Below are positions 35,590-48,151 of a stretch of 64,000 bases of DNA, piece by piece. Within the stretch, counting starts at the first letter, position 1. The number at the start of each line of letters is the position of its first letter. Location of the stretch: positions 1-64,000 of the forward strand of contig JAPVLO010000568.1 in the NCBI GenBank assembly GCA_027257055.1, in the 5' to 3' direction. The position numbers and the translations under genes were made by a program. This DNA is from Cephalopachus bancanus (taxonomy: Eukaryota; Chordata; Mammalia; Primates; Tarsiidae). The notes below the pieces were generated by a model. It was not told the DNA's origin, ran no database searches, and worked only from the letters and a program-made list of their open reading frames with translations.

Positions 35590-35785
35590 ACACTTGGATT
35601 CAAATCCTAGCTCTGCCATCTATTAGCTGTGTTACCTTGAACAAGTCACTAATCTCTCTATTGTATCTCAGCCAAATGTGGATAATGATAGTACTGACCT
35701 CTAAGAGTTGTGTAAATTTATAGGGTAGTACAAGGTACATTGCTGGAGCTCAATAAATGTAAGTAATTATTATGAGGATAACCCA
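35590..35785 (+). repeat. MIR SINE
   Basis: 'cttggattcaaatcctagct', 'ctgccatctattagctgtgt', 'accttgaacaagtcact' and 'gagctcaataaatgtaagta' give the full MIR order from B-box region to LINE-like tail. Confidence 0.9.
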
Positions 35786-35921
35786 AGGTGGTACTTGTTA
35801 GCGATAAGATCTAACCAAGTGGAATTTTTCTCTGAGCCTCTGTGGCCCCATCTTTCTGGCTTTTGACCATATGGAAATATAAATAGGAGGCTGTGGATGC
35901 TTCAGCTCAAATTAATTAACA

Positions 35922-35957
35922 ACAACAAAAAGACAAACAACAACAACAACAACAAAA
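35922..35957. repeat. (CAA)n simple repeat
   Basis: Interrupted CAA run; no Alu precedes it. Confidence 0.85.
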
Positions 35958-35959
35958 AA

Positions 35960-37265
35960 TTCAAGGCACATGTACTCCTTATGGTAGGTCAGTAGTGTCA
36001 TCTTTATAAATGAAACTCAAACTGTTGCATTACTGCGATAAGAACTCCCATTTTACCTCAAGTAAACAAAACTTGCTGAGTGTTCTATCACAGTTCCCAC
36101 CACAAAGGAGGTGTGATGCTGAAGCTGCTATTTCAACAGCTAAGTGACAATGTTTTACACTGAAAACTGAAAGCTAGGCACAGCCCCCCTCTCATAGCTT
36201 TTTTAAATCCAGGAAAAATCATATAAGGCAATACCCTAATTAAGAATCTTTATAGAAGGAGATTCTTTTCTTCTAGTAAGCTGCTTCAAAAATTCTTCAT
36301 GTACTATTAACATATGCATATGAATAGATATCAGGCAATTGTAATAGACTAGAGAAAAAAAGATCGTTTCTGACAACAAGGGTATAAAGAACAAAAATCA
36401 GATTTCGATAAACTGAACAGGGTGTGGAAGATGAGGGGATTCTGGACTTCAGTCTCCAGTTAAGTAGAGAACAAAAAAGAATTCTGCCTTAATGAGCGGT
36501 CGAAAAGAAGAGCCTCAGCTTTAAAGCTGCCAGATGAAATGGTTGCATGCACAGGGACCCTGAGAATCTTTCTCAGGGCCATTCCTTCCTCTGCTATGGC
36601 TGAGAAAAGCACCTTCAGCAGCCTCAATAAGATCTTGAAGATTGTTTCTTTCTGAATTTTACTTTAATCTTTATAGTCTAATTTGTAATTACCAGCTAAT
36701 AAAACTTGATTATTTCTTGTGGGACAAAATTTCCTGAAGAAGTTGAAGGTGGGGGTGGGGGTGGGGGGATTGGAAGCAGAAAGCGTGGTTAGAGAGAAAG
36801 CCAAATATTGCAAAGAATTTCGACACTTGACAGTTTGTGGATCCATCACAGATTGCTTTATTTCCAGGATTCTCTGAGGAATACTCCCTAAAACAAGCAC
36901 TACTGGTATGTTGCTTATTCAGGGCCTTTCTTGATATTTCTGTGGAACTTGTGGTTAAGCCAACCCATGTAACTGGCAACTGATACCAAGAAAGATGTTC
37001 CTTTTGGCTCAGTAATAGTTCTGCTTAATGCATGTGGGCTGAGCCTGCCAATAGTCATAGGAATAGTGTACTGTGGTTTAAAATAGGAACCTTCAATTGA
37101 GAGCAAAAGTCATACAGAGAACTTTCCTGAAGGTCCTTGATAAGCTCAATAATTATTCTTTAATGTTGGGGGAGGGATATCCTAAGTAGCTCTGATGTTT
37201 TATCCATCCTGATAAAACATCATCCTGAACATCTTGTCATTGTGTACATCGTTGACTTTCAAAGC
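35960..37265. other. Unassigned non-coding DNA
   Basis: No gene or repeat recognised. A G-rich tract at 36748-36768 has runs of 2, 5, 5 and 6 G separated by single T. Confidence 0.5.
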
Positions 37266-37269
37266 ATTT

Positions 37270-38345
37270 GTTAGTCTCCTGCTTATACAGTACCCCCTCT
37301 GCACAAAGTGGGTTACTTGGGCTCTCTCACAAACTGTTAGTAGGAAGACAAATGGCTATGGCCTTTTAGTAGACAATTTAGGGATATGCTTCAAGATTCC
37401 AAATGCAGTATATTAGTCAAGGTCCTGACACGAAACAGATGGCATTTTCAAACTGGGTAGTTGAGAACATGAAATGAAGGAGCTAAGGAAGCCACCGAGG
37501 GATGGTTGGCCCAAGCAGGAAGCCATTACCACCTTTGGTCTGAGGGGGGGCAAGAGTAGAGTATTTAACAGAACTTGGAGTTGTATAGAAGGGGTGGCCT
37601 GCCAAGAGCTGTGGTCTTTGACAAAAGGATGGGAACTAACCTACTGACAAGGAGGGTATTGGGAGGAACAAATGCCCCAAACTCACTCTCCTCTTTTCTT
37701 CCAATCTTTGCTTGCACCGCCTGTGAGCAAAATCCAAACAGAAGCCAGAGGCTAGGGAGCCCATAGTGACAGCCCAGATGGGTCAATCTCCTAGGGAAAG
37801 AGGGGGCTAAAGGATAAGAGTGAGTGTACAGGGACATAAACTATCTAGCACATGCATATACCTTTTGAATTCAAAATTCTATTTTTGCAATCCTTTCTAT
37901 AGACATATTCTTACAGGTTTTCAAAGATCATCAGCATACCATTTCTTTGTAATAGAGAAAAACTGAAGAGGACCTAAATTTCCAGTAGAAGAAGAAAGGA
38001 TAAATAGAGGCACATCCATCTCATAGAATACTATACAGCTATTAGGAAGAATAAGATAGAATCTCTATGCGTGAGTATGTAAGCATGCTCAAGATGTACA
38101 GACATGTTTAAAGATGCAAAAACAGAAAACACAAGTCATAGATCAGTACATAGAGTATGACCCTTTTTTTCTTAGGGAAAACAACAACAAAATGTAAACA
38201 CTGACACATTCATCTAAATATTTACACACAAACCTGACTGGAAATGAGCAAGTAAAAAAAAAAAAACTTTTAGTATTTTTTCTAGATGTTAATTATAAGG
38301 GCATATTTATACATTACTTGTATAATTAGCTATATCAGTAAGGAA
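37270..38345 (+). repeat. Old L1M 3' UTR split by an unassigned insertion
   Basis: The left part (to about 37410) has 'aaactgttagtaggaagaca', 'gtagacaatttagggatatg' and 'cttcaagattccaaatgcag'. The right part (from about 37846) has 'gaatactatacagctattag' and 'catagagtatgacccttttt', the L1MC-type region. About 37411-37835 is foreign, possibly an old LTR, but not identified. Confidence 0.6.
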
Positions 38346-39215
38346 GTGCAATGGAAAACTTTGGGTTAGGTAAACTGGTAAATTCCTGGTAGGCAGAAGT
38401 GAATCTTCTCCTTAATGCCTGTGCTTCCTTATCTCTCTACCTTCACTGTTTTGTGGGCATTGAGGGTCTTTAATAGTCTTAGTCCCGCCACTTATCATGC
38501 CAATGCCTGGCAAACCAGGGGACTTAGGCTGCACATTTAATTTTAATTCTCTTTCAGCCTGGAGGGCATAGGATGTGCTCCCTGAACTGTTTCCTTTCCC
38601 TTTGACCCTGCTATGTTAGTTCCAAAACTCAACCACGTGGTACTAAGACTTAGGCAAGACATAGGAATTTCACACCGATCCATGCCCACGAATATTGCTG
38701 TAACTGGAATTTTTGAACTTCCTGTCTGAGCCTCACACCTTCTCTGTTGCACGTTATCTTGTTGCTACATTTCTTTCCTACTTTCTGGTTGCTCAAGTTT
38801 TTCCATTAGGCACCCACATAGTTTGACTACTCCAGCTTACCATCGTCACTTGTTTCATTCTGGCATTTTTTGATTGCACTTATGCTAACCTGCCCCTTTG
38901 GCTAGACAGAGGAGCCACTGCTTTGGCCTGCCTCAGCTGACAGCCCCATCTGGCCTGGCCCCCTTTCCTCCCTGCTCTCTGAGTTTGATCCCAGAAAGCC
39001 AGTCTAGAGAATCTCCTGCCTTGGTTTATCTCACATACTAAGTTTCCTTCAGGTCTTGCTTGATTGGGATCTGCCCATCCTGTCTGGCTCCTACTAATTT
39101 TTTCTCACCAAAGGGCTTCACCTTGCTTCCTGTACATCTAAGTTCTTTCTGTCTTGCTCTAAATTAAGCAGACCACCTGGAACCACTTGAAGCAAACTCC
39201 CGAGTCTCTTCATCA
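38346..39215. other. Unassigned, higher-GC DNA
   Basis: No named repeat recognised; may contain an old LTR around 38.9-39.2 kb. No coding signal. Confidence 0.45.
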
Positions 39216-39218
39216 TTA

Positions 39219-39375
39219 AGTGGTTCTCAAAGTGTGGCCCCAGTCTAGCAGTGTCACTATTACCTGGAAATTTATAAATACAAATTCTCATCCTCACTAA
39301 TGCCTACTGAACAAAACCTCTAGAGCTGGCACCCACAATCTGCTTTAACATGTCTTCCAGGGAGATCTGATGCAT
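39219..39375 (+). mobile_element. MER5A-type hAT-Charlie element
   Basis: 'agtggttctcaaagtgtggc', 'tattacctggaaatttataa' and 'cttccagggagatctgatgc' match MER5A in order. Confidence 0.8.
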
Positions 39376-39424
39376 GATGGTATGTGATGACCAGCGACTT
39401 AGATACTTTGGCTGCCCACAATGG

Positions 39425-39600
39425 CTCTGAATACGAAGTTCTTAGATTTTAGTGTGTACAGAAATTGCCTGAAGAACTTGTTTATAAATATAGACTCCAG
39501 AGTTATACCCACTGACAAATTGATTTAATAGATTGAGATTCAGAAATCTTTATTAAAAAAAAAAATCCTACTCCAGAAGTCAGGGAAGGTATTTTGTGAA
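39425..39600 (+). mobile_element. MER5-like hAT fragment, second copy
   Basis: 'gattttagtgtgtacagaaa', 'ttgcctgaagaacttgttta' and 'gagattcagaaatcttt' resemble MER5A/B. The copy is more diverged and has an internal A run. Confidence 0.55.
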
Positions 39601-39831
39601 ACGTTGTCTTAGTTTTTGGCTGTATCCCAAGGTCTTACCAGTGATCCAGGACTCTTCCTTATAGCAGGGTTAGACTCCTATTCTCCAGTCTATTTATAGC
39701 TCTTAATCTCCTCCCCCATTTATAAACTTCTTGTAGGTGAGATCCTAGAATGCTTCATAACTAGGTTCAACATAGGAATAATAATGATCCAGAATGATAG
39801 AATGACTATCCAGTAAAAGATGATCAATTCA

Positions 39832-39902
39832 CAATGACCATTTGTATACCTAACCCTGAATTGTACCCTGTATCTTTAAAATAAAAATTTAAATTAAAAA
39901 AA
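39832..39902 (+). mobile_element. Young L1, extreme 5' truncation (about 70 bp)
   Basis: Only the last L1 bases are present: 'caatgaccatttgtatacct', 'aaccctgaattgtacc', 'ctttaaaataaaaa'. Flanks 'gatgatcaattca' (to 39831) and 'aatgattagcaattca' (from 39902) are an imperfect target-site duplication. Confidence 0.8.
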
Positions 39903-39904
39903 AT

Positions 39905-40535
39905 GATTAGCAATTCAAATGGACAGCTATTTCCTCTCTGTGATAGTAGGGAAGGTGTATTGTGAGATGGATTATTTTTAGACCTTCTATCTATTTTAGT
40001 CAGGAAAACAGCTTACCATGTGTTTATATTGACTCAGATAACGCATTCACTCAAGAGATCCAGAGAGACTGATTTAGTGATTATAACACTACCTGGTAAG
40101 TGTTATACTCCCTTATCACTTCAGATAAGCACATATTTTGGAGGCATAGCTTATGTGGGGCATAGGTATTGATATGTAGTTATACCTTTTGGTCTAGTTA
40201 ATAAACTATACCAAGCATATATATGTCCCTTGAATGGTTTTCCTTTCCTGTTGTGAAAAGTTGATCTATCATCTTTTCCCTTTTGGCAGTAGCCTCCTGA
40301 TTTCCAGAACAAATATCCTTATTTGTTCCTTATTGAAACCTTCAAAGCCAAATTTGTTCCTACCAAGTCCAGGGGTTGTAACCTAGGTCTGAAAAGTTTG
40401 TCTCAAACTCTTTTAGTCAATTCAATTCATTCAACTCATTGAGTGTTCAGAACTTGTCTGGCCATCACTGAGGCAACTCAGTTTGTAGGTCTAGGATCTT
40501 CCCTGAACTAGCCTCAAGTCAGACGTAACATTCAA
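39905..40535. other. Unassigned non-coding DNA
   Basis: No gene or repeat recognised. Confidence 0.5.
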
Positions 40536-40539
40536 GGCC

Positions 40540-40800
40540 TGGATTAAATGGCAAGATATATCAAGCCTGCCTTGACAGGTCCCCTCCCTATAAGTGTTCC
40601 TTTTAAGCTTTTTATTTGTAGAATTTATCATTCTTGTGCACAAGAAACTATAAAAGTCCATTTGAAATTAAGTAACTGCATGCTCTATCCCTCTATACTG
40701 CATGATTCTTGAGAGTGGGAATTATGTTTTCATATACCCTTGTATACCTTTAGCATATCATACAGTCCTCTGTGTACAGGTGTTCAAAATGTCACCTGGA
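40540..40800 (+). repeat. L2 LINE 3' end
   Basis: 'cttgagagtgggaattatgt' and 'cccttgtatacctttagcat' near the end, preceded by 'atttgtagaatttatcattc', resemble the L2 3' UTR. Confidence 0.6.
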
Positions 40801-41039
40801 TTGGATAGAGGAATAAGAGATTACTTCATTGTCCAAAGGGCACTTGGGAATCAAGTCATCCATAGCAGAATCGACATAGCCATCTTGGTCCATGATGATG
40901 AGGTACATGTGACCATTCTCCATGCCAAGAAATAAATGGTAATACATAGTAAAGCATTTAAGACAGTTCTGGGTGTGCTTAAATGTGGAGTATAGACAGT
41001 AAAACTATCTACAGTACTTTTCTGGCTCATTTATACATC

Positions 41040-41300
41040 TCTTCAACTTGTATTTATTGAGCTTCCACTACTTGTAACACATTGTGCTGAGTACTAAGGA
41101 GGATTAGTAAGAAAATAATATAAGGTACCCACCCCTGACTTTGCTGACTTCAAGGGGCTTCTGAGTTTTTTGGAAGGTGAGACGTATATAAAATCAGATG
41201 ACAACATAAGATAGTGTTTAAATGTAATGTGAGGCTTGTTGAAGCTCAGAAAATGAAGTGATTGTAGTAAACTGGAATCATCTGGGTAAGGTAGGCTGAA
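41040..41300 (-). repeat. L2 LINE 3' fragment, reverse
   Basis: 'tcaacttgtatttattgagc', 'cattgtgctgagtactaagg', 'acttcaaggggcttctgag' and 'aaatcagatgacaacataag' read as reverse-oriented L2 3' end. Confidence 0.7.
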
Positions 41301-41309
41301 GAAGGCTGG

Positions 41310-43090
41310 AAAGATTTAGATTACAAGTTGATGGATATTCCAGTCAGGAGACCTGTTGATGGAATATACATGTGTATCTATAGAACAATAGATAAGCTAG
41401 ACTTTTTATACCAGGGAACCCAGCAACCTTGAGCACTCAATTTATGGGCCATGGACACTGCTGGTGCTACTTTCATTGATCAACCATAATCTGGTTCCTA
41501 CAGTGCTCTTGGTGACCAGGCATCCATACACCAACCTGAGCCACCTGGTTACCTCCACCATAGGTCATCTCTGCTGGTGAGATGCTTACCTTTCAAATAG
41601 CTTTCTTTTTTCTTCCTTATCTCATACAGTTGCCTTTTTGAAGTTTGGCTATATATATCTTCAGAGGCTGCACTAAGAAGACTCAAGCCTAGTTTACTGC
41701 CTATCTTGCTGCATAATTTGAAGCAGGTGGTATTCATTGGCTACCCACTCCTAGGATTGAAGTGTGTGTGTGGGATAAGCCACGAGCTCTAAAATTCTAC
41801 ACACAGTCCCTCTGATGAGGCCTAGAAATTCTCTACTCATGGAGTCTAGGGTCTGCCTGACTACTCTCAGGGCTTCCTGAGGTGTGCATGCAAATTAGAC
41901 CCAAACAGTAACGCCAGATGAAACTTAATTTTTATTTGGGTTTGAGTACCTCTTAAAAATAAATGCACATAACATCTGGAACCACCCCCAAGGGAATTAT
42001 TTTGACTATTTATTCATGGAAATAGCTAATACAGGTTCGAGCTGAATATTTTAAGGAATAATTTCAAGGAAGGTTTTTTTGAATTTGTTTTTCCTTTTTC
42101 AAGGACATCACTATGCTCTGCATAATTGGCAAATTAGGTATTATGAAAGGGGAAGGGAGAAAGAGCAATGAGAGCTGTGAAATGCCAAGAGGGCAGCAGT
42201 GTAAGCAGCTAATGGTGATGTTTGCTTCATGGGCTTGCACTTTGCAGGTGCATCTCACTTTCTAAGCAGAAGAGCCAATATATTATGCAGTAGAAAAAGA
42301 CAAAGCAAGCAGTTAAGTGTATTTGGGTGTTGGTGGCTGCCTTGCAAATATATTAAGTGCCGGATTTTGATTCTTTTTTCCTTTCCAGAAATATCATCTA
42401 GGTTCTAGCATTGATGTGACATTGGCAGGCAGCTCTCTGACCAATGATGTCTTGTGAGACTGGGCTCCTGTGCCAGAAACAGACACTAGGGCTTTCATGA
42501 GAACTTTAGCCAGGAAGGAGTGAGGTCATCTGGGGGCTGAAGTCAGAACAAGAGCCACTGTGCTCAGTCATTATCCAGTATCATGCTGCTTCATGCAGCA
42601 GCCACAGCAAGATATGTGTTTGCAATGATTCAGCTTATTCTCAACCAATGTGGCTCCTTTCAAAAAATTTACAAACATCTTTCATAAAGAAAAAACAGGC
42701 TGTCAGAGAAGGGACCTTAGATACACATGGAGAAGCTGCAGCACATCTGGCAATCAGAGAGATGGAGGCAAAATGGGAAGAGAAGAGGGAGTTCAAGTCT
42801 ATTTGGACCTAAGAGGACTCAGGATGGCATATGTTTGTTCTGAGCCACTTTTTAAGTCATTGATCCTTGTGCAGAAGTTGTAACTTTTAAAGGATAAATT
42901 TCATTGATCCCAATTGTGCTCACTATCAGTGAACAGGATCCAGTGCCCTGATAAAATGAAATAAACCCAGGCTGCTATGAAATTTTGTTTGGGTTTATTT
43001 TCATGATGGGCTTTTTAACTCCATCAGTTTCAGACTTGAGGATTCAACACAATTTTTAAATCAAAGGAAAACAATTAAGCATGAACTATG
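41310..43090. other. Unassigned non-coding DNA
   Basis: No gene. A phrase at 42470-42500 ('tgtgccagaaacagacacta') echoes the unassigned old LTR-like start at 17.6 kb. The rest is unassigned. Confidence 0.45.
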
Positions 43091-43092
43091 GA

Positions 43093-43094
<2 letters not shown>

Positions 43095-43127
<33 letters not shown>
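43095..43127. repeat. (TG)n array adjoining an Alu 3' end
   Basis: The 16-unit GT run takes the place of the A tail of the minus-strand Alu that follows. Confidence 0.95.
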
Positions 43128-43128
<1 letters not shown>

Positions 43129-43376
43129 GGAGTCTCACTCTGTTGCCAAGGCTGGAGTGCAGTGGCATGCCCATGGATACTGCAGCCTCAATCTGCTGGG
43201 CTCAGGTGATCCTTCCACCTCAGCCTTTCAAGTAGTTGGAACTACAGGTGTGCATCACCATGCCCAGCTAATTTTTTTATTGTAGAGACCAAGTTGTCCA
43301 GGTTGGTCTCAAACCTTGGGACTCAGGCAATCCTCTTGCCTCTGCCTCCCAATGTGCTGGAATTACAGATGTGAGC
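43128..43376 (-). mobile_element. Older AluJ-like element, 5'-truncated
   Basis: 'ttggagtctcactctgttgc', 'ggctggagtgcagtggcatg' and 'ctcccaatgtgctggaatta' are present. It lacks the last ~20 bases (Alu 5' end), stopping at 'cagatgtgagc'. It has few of the young diagnostic changes. Confidence 0.93.
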
Positions 43377-43424
43377 TTCTTTGTATATTACTATCTACTC
43401 AATCAGACAGCAAACATCTCTAAA

Positions 43425-43520
43425 TGGGGGTGTATTTCATTCATTTCTGTAAGCCCAGTCAATAGCACAGAGCTTGCCACATCAAAGATCTTCAATAAGA
43501 AAATTTGCATCAACTGAATA
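43425..43520 (+). repeat. L2/MIR3-like 3' end
   Basis: 'ctgtaagcccagtcaatagc', 'acagagcttgccacatcaaa' and 'atcttcaataagaaaatttg' resemble the common L2/MIR 3' module. Confidence 0.5.
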
Positions 43521-43841
43521 AATAAATACACGAAGGAAAGTATGCTGGGAGGAAAAGGTGCAGAAAACTTGCAAACATTTTGGACTGTTGGGAATGCTAC
43601 AAAAGTTCCCAGGATCTACAGCTGGGTTAAATCCTTGATTTTTGTGGTGCTTGAACTTTTGGGCAGTTGGGGAAAAGATTCTAGATTAGAGAAATTCTCA
43701 GGAGGGTAAATTTAATTTGTTCAGTATAATTCGAAACACCGTTTTGCAAGCTTATCAGTTTCAGTTTCAGATTTACTGTATAGGCCTTAGAAAATCGACT
43801 GGGCTTGCCAATATCTAGAAAGAAAGCTGTTAAACTTACTG

Positions 43842-44518
43842 CAGTTGTTCTTCGCTTAATGACAGGGACACTTTCTGAGAAGTGTGTCATTAGGCGATTT
43901 CATCATTGTGTAAACGTCCTAGAATGTACTTACATAAACCTAAATGCCATAGCCTACCACACACCTAGGCTGTATGGTCTAGCTTATTGCTCCTAGGCTA
44001 CAAACCTATACAGCATGTTACTCCACTGAATATTGTACACAATTGTAACACAGTGGTAAGTATTTGGTATCTAAACACATCTAAACATAGAAAAGATACA
44101 ACAAAAATATGGTATAAAAGATGAAAATGATACACCTGTATAAGGAATTTACCATAAATTGAACTTGCTGGACTAGAAGTAGGTCTGGATGAATCCGTGA
44201 ATGGTGAGTAAATATGAACGTCCAGGGCACTACTGTATACTACTGTGGACTGTGCACGTAGGTCACACTAACATTTATTAAAACATTTTCTTCAATAATA
44301 AATTAACCTTAGCTTCCTGTAACTTTTTACCTTTTAAAGTTTATAAACTAGGTTTGTTTACACCAAATCACCACACACACGTGAATACTATGTTATAGTG
44401 TGACATTACACGTCCCTAGGTCATAAGAATTTTACAGCTCCATGATAATCTTTTGGAAGCACCATGATATTTGTAGTCCATCATTGGCTTAAATGTCATT
44501 ATGTGGTGCACGGCATTT
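43842..44518 (-). mobile_element. Tigger (pogo-type) transposon, copy 2
   Basis: Same family as the element at 24165 but reversed: 'cagttgttcttcgcttaatg', 'gtcattaggcgatttcatca', 'ctcctaggctacaaacctat', 'gtaacacagtggtaagtatt' and 'atgtcattatgtggtgcacg'. Near complete; no transposase. Confidence 0.85.
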
Positions 44519-44889
44519 GTTTACTCCTTGTATCCAAGGATACTTGAAAGAGTTTATATAAAGTAAAATGTGATAAATTAATAATGTAGGATCATCTGAT
44601 GAAGAGGGAAATGGGTTGACTTGTATGTTGAGATAATATACTTTAAGTCACTTAAAGAAAACAATTTGTTTTTCCCCTGGTGTCAATCTCAGGGAGCAAT
44701 TTCTCACATGGAATATTGAGTAAGGGTTGTGAGTGATAAGTAGCTCATGCAGACGTGACAGTCCCATGGTTAGTTATTTTTTGATAGTCACTCTTGCTAA
44801 AAGTTGAAAGCATAAACTTAAAGATAATAATTCTGTGAAAGCGAATCTTCAAGAAACTAGATACTAAGCTCTAAGATAAGGGGCAGAAC

Positions 44890-45140
44890 TGCCTAGTTCT
44901 AAGGCCCTGGAAGCTAGAGTTAAACTCGTCTCGCAGTGGAAGTTCAGCTTTACCGTTTACCAGCAAGCACACTTGAAGCAAACTAACCTGGAAACGGCTT
45001 ACTGTTCTTAACAAAAACCAGTATAATTATTTATTTACTACGGAAGCTATGATGGTTAAGGGAGAGAATATGTGAAAAGTTCTTGTATAGTGTCTGCCTA
45101 TATAAATGCTCAAAAAATGCCAGCTCTTAATGCCCTTGTG
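44890..45140 (+). repeat. MIR SINE, diverged
   Basis: 'ccctggaagctagagttaaa', 'agtgtctgcctatataaatg' and 'ctcaaaaaatgccagctctt' follow the MIR order loosely. Confidence 0.55.
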
Positions 45141-45144
45141 GTTG

Positions 45145-46050
45145 TCTGGGATATCTTGGTTAACATTTAGAATACTCAACACAGAGGAGAGACAGTAGAT
45201 CCCAGAAATGTTAACTTTGTCAAGTTTTGCTTCAAGTGTACACAAGGAACATTTTAGCGTTTATAATTTAAATTTACCTAGGCCACATGACATATTGTGT
45301 TGAATGATGTTCTCCAAGCATAAAATGTTCCCTAGCGGGCAAGGATGCCAAAAACAATTTATGAAAAATACTTTCAAGGCTAATTTATGTGAATTGACGC
45401 AATATTTCAAAAGATGGAGATGTAATTTTTTTCTTTTTTTTGTCAAGTGGCCTTAGAGTAACAAGTGGTCTTGCAAAGCACTGGGTAAAAATCTTTTCAA
45501 GGTTCTATTGTGACTAGAAATGTACTAGCAATGAAAAACAAGTGCAATATTCTATGAACATCTCTTACATTAAACCTTATTGACTCCTATTTTCTTCCAG
45601 AGTTTTATTTCATTTTAAAAGAATCAACTATGAATTAATGGCAAACATGTCTGTTCTGAGTTGCATCTCATTTTTGTTAAATTGAGTTTATCTTCAGATT
45701 CGCCGGTAGCATTGTAAAGAGCCCTAATGTCTATTTGTTGTCATGGCCACTGGTTTGGTGCTTTGTGCAGGTTATCATAATGTATTTCATTGAATCTGTG
45801 ATGCATTGATTGTAAGATATGTCATTATTTTATGTAATGGTAAGATGTCGCCACTTAAACTATGGCATAAATTTTTCTTATCACTTGAAATTTCTATTGG
45901 TACTATTTGAAAGAGCTTCTTTAGACTTATATAGATACAATTTTTTAAATCATATTTCATGCTTCTGCATACATAGAAAGGAGCACATGAATGAAATAAA
46001 TTGATTAATGTATTCCCCAAACTTCAAATTTAGAGTATTTTCCTTTTTAA
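45145..46050. other. Unassigned AT-rich DNA
   Basis: No gene or repeat recognised. Confidence 0.5.
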
Positions 46051-46051
46051 A

Positions 46052-46200
46052 AATGTATTGGCAGTAGTGGAACACTGCCAGGGGAGGGGGGAGCATATAA
46101 CATCAATAAGAGTACCCAAATTTTACCTGCACGATGACCACTTGTGTACCTAACCCTGAGTTGTGCCCCACATCTTTAAAATAAAAACAATAATTTAAAA
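46052..46200 (+). mobile_element. Young 5'-truncated L1, 3' UTR only
   Basis: 'gagcatataacatcaataag', 'gatgaccacttgtgtaccta' and 'gccccacatctttaaaataa' are the shared young L1 3' end. A short direct repeat containing 'taaaaat' flanks it. Confidence 0.85.
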
Positions 46201-46239
46201 ATAGATATAAAACTTAAAAAGTACATGCACTAAATTTTA

Positions 46240-46470
46240 ACAATTATCTATTTTTTATTTGACAGACAAAATTGTATGTATTCACTGTGTACAACATGAT
46301 ATTTTTAAGTATATATACATTGTGGAATGGTTAAATCTAGCTAATTACTACATGAATTACCTCACATGGTTATCACTTTTGTGGTGAGAACACTTAACAT
46401 CCACTCTCTTAGCATTTTTCAAGATATATTCTCATTAACTACAGCCACCTCCATGGCACCTTGGAGTCTT
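46240..46470 (-). repeat. Old L1M 3' UTR, reverse
   Basis: 'tgtacaacatgatattttta', 'acattgtggaatggttaaat', 'cacatggttatcacttttgt' and 'gtggtgagaacacttaacat' match the L1MA/MB 3' UTR in reverse. Confidence 0.88.
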
Positions 46471-46474
46471 TCAG

Positions 46475-47284
46475 AATTTTTACCATTGTTATTCACTGAG
46501 GAGTAGGAAGCAATTTGCTGTAATGAAGAATTGGAGTTTAGAAAGGTGGCAGGCTTTTAGTTTAAGTCCTTCAGACGAAATGAATCACACAGAAGCTACT
46601 GTTTTTTGGCTTGAGCACATCCACCTGATCTTAGAGTCAGGTATGAGGGATTTATTCCAAATACATACAGCCAACAGGGAACAAAAATTCTTGGCTTGTT
46701 TTTCAGAGGCCTCTGTTTTGTGCAACCCTTGAATCATTATTTGCTTCTGCTTTTCTTTCTCTTCCTTTCCTCGTTCTTCTCACACTTTGCTGTTTTCCTT
46801 CCTATGTCTTTTGATCAGTGTCTGATATTATTACCTAATAAAAATTGCATGATTGGAAATCCACCCGAATAAATAAGAAACTCATATTTGTCAAGGTCAA
46901 ATCATACTCATGTCCCATTGCATTTATTTTTCATATTACCCTAAATGAATTGTATTGATGCTTTGTTCATTGTTTTTGGCATGATAGAGGCAATATGTAA
47001 TCTAGTATAACTTAGAGGAACCCAGATGAGAGCAATTTCATAAACTTGCATAAGAAAATTAAAGGAGATTCTGGGTTCATCATTGAGTATTCATTATTTA
47101 ACAAATACTTATCATGTACCTTATATGTTCCAAGTACACTATTCTAAGATTTTAATTGTGAGCAAAAGTAGACAAAAGAAGCCTCCTGCCTTAAAATGTA
47201 TAGTCTAGTGGTTTCAAGTCCCATTCCTAATCTGATGAAACACAAATTTCTCTAGTCAAGACAGACCTTTTCTTTGAGTTCCAA
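46475..47284. other. Unassigned DNA with an L2-like patch
   Basis: About 47090-47220 ('tatttaacaaatacttatca', 'tgttccaagtacactattct') resembles reverse L2 3' end. The rest is not recognised. Confidence 0.45.
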
Positions 47285-47834
47285 GTTGTATGTACAATTA
47301 TCAACTCAATATTTTCACTTCAATGTCACCTGAAAGTCAACATGTCCAAGACTGAACTTATAAAATTGAACTTACAGTCACTCTCCACGATTTTCCAATA
47401 AAGAAAAATAAATGCCACTTATTCCTCTTCTAGAATTTCCTATTTTAGTGAATGTCACCTTGATCAACACAGAGTCTCAAGGAAGAACCACAGAGGTGGA
47501 AAGGGTCCCTCCCTTTTCTCAAGCCAGTTTTTTTAATCTATCACAAGTCCTGTTGATTATACTTCTTAACATCTAGCAACTATGTTCACTTCTCTTTATT
47601 TCACCATCCCCACTATTGTCCTAAACCAAATCAATCTCATATTTTTGTAAACTGCTGCAAAAGTTTACAAACTAGTTTCCAGAGATCTGTGCTGACAACC
47701 ACACCCCCCGCCCCTTCAGTTTGCCTTTCACTCTGCAGCCAGGATGAGTATAAATGAGATCATGCATATGTATTTTTGTTCATTGCTCTATCCCCAGCAC
47801 CTTGAATTTTTTCTAGCAATAGTAAACACTTAAT
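47285..47834 (+). repeat. L2 LINE ORF2 to 3' end, internally deleted
   Basis: 'gtcaacatgtccaagactga', 'acaagtcctgttgattatac' and 'tttgttcattgctctatccc' are ordered L2 landmarks ending near the Alu insertion site. Confidence 0.75.
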
Positions 47835-47845
47835 ATGTTAAGACC

Positions 47846-48138
47846 AGCGGACTCGGTGGCTCAGCCTGTAATCCCACGCTTTGGGAGGATGAAGTGAGTG
47901 AATTGCCTGAGCCAGCGGGTTTGAGACCCGCCTGGGCAACTTGGCGAGACCTCATCTCCACAATAAATCAAAAAGTAGTTGGGTGTGGTAGCGCTCACCT
48001 GTAGTTTCAGCTACTTGGAAGGCTGAGGCGGAAGGATCGCCGGAGCCCAGCAGGTCGAGGCTGCGGTGGCCGGGAGCGGCCACTGCACTCCAGTTTGGGT
48101 GATGAGTGAAACTCCAACTCAAAAAAAAAAAAAAAAAA
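47846..48138 (+). mobile_element. Lineage-specific young Alu dimer
   Basis: 'ggtggctcagcctgtaatcc', 'gcgggtttgagacccgc' and 'gtggccgggagcggccac' with an 18-A tail. Flanking repeats atgttaagacc (47835-47845) and atgttaaagacc (48140-48151) are the duplication. It sits between two L2 pieces. Confidence 0.96.
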
Positions 48139-48151
48139 GATGTTAAAGACC

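Noticed and set aside
36748..36768. G-rich tract suggestive of a G-quadruplex
   Set aside because: Only three runs of three or more G; the fourth run has two, so it fails the strict motif.
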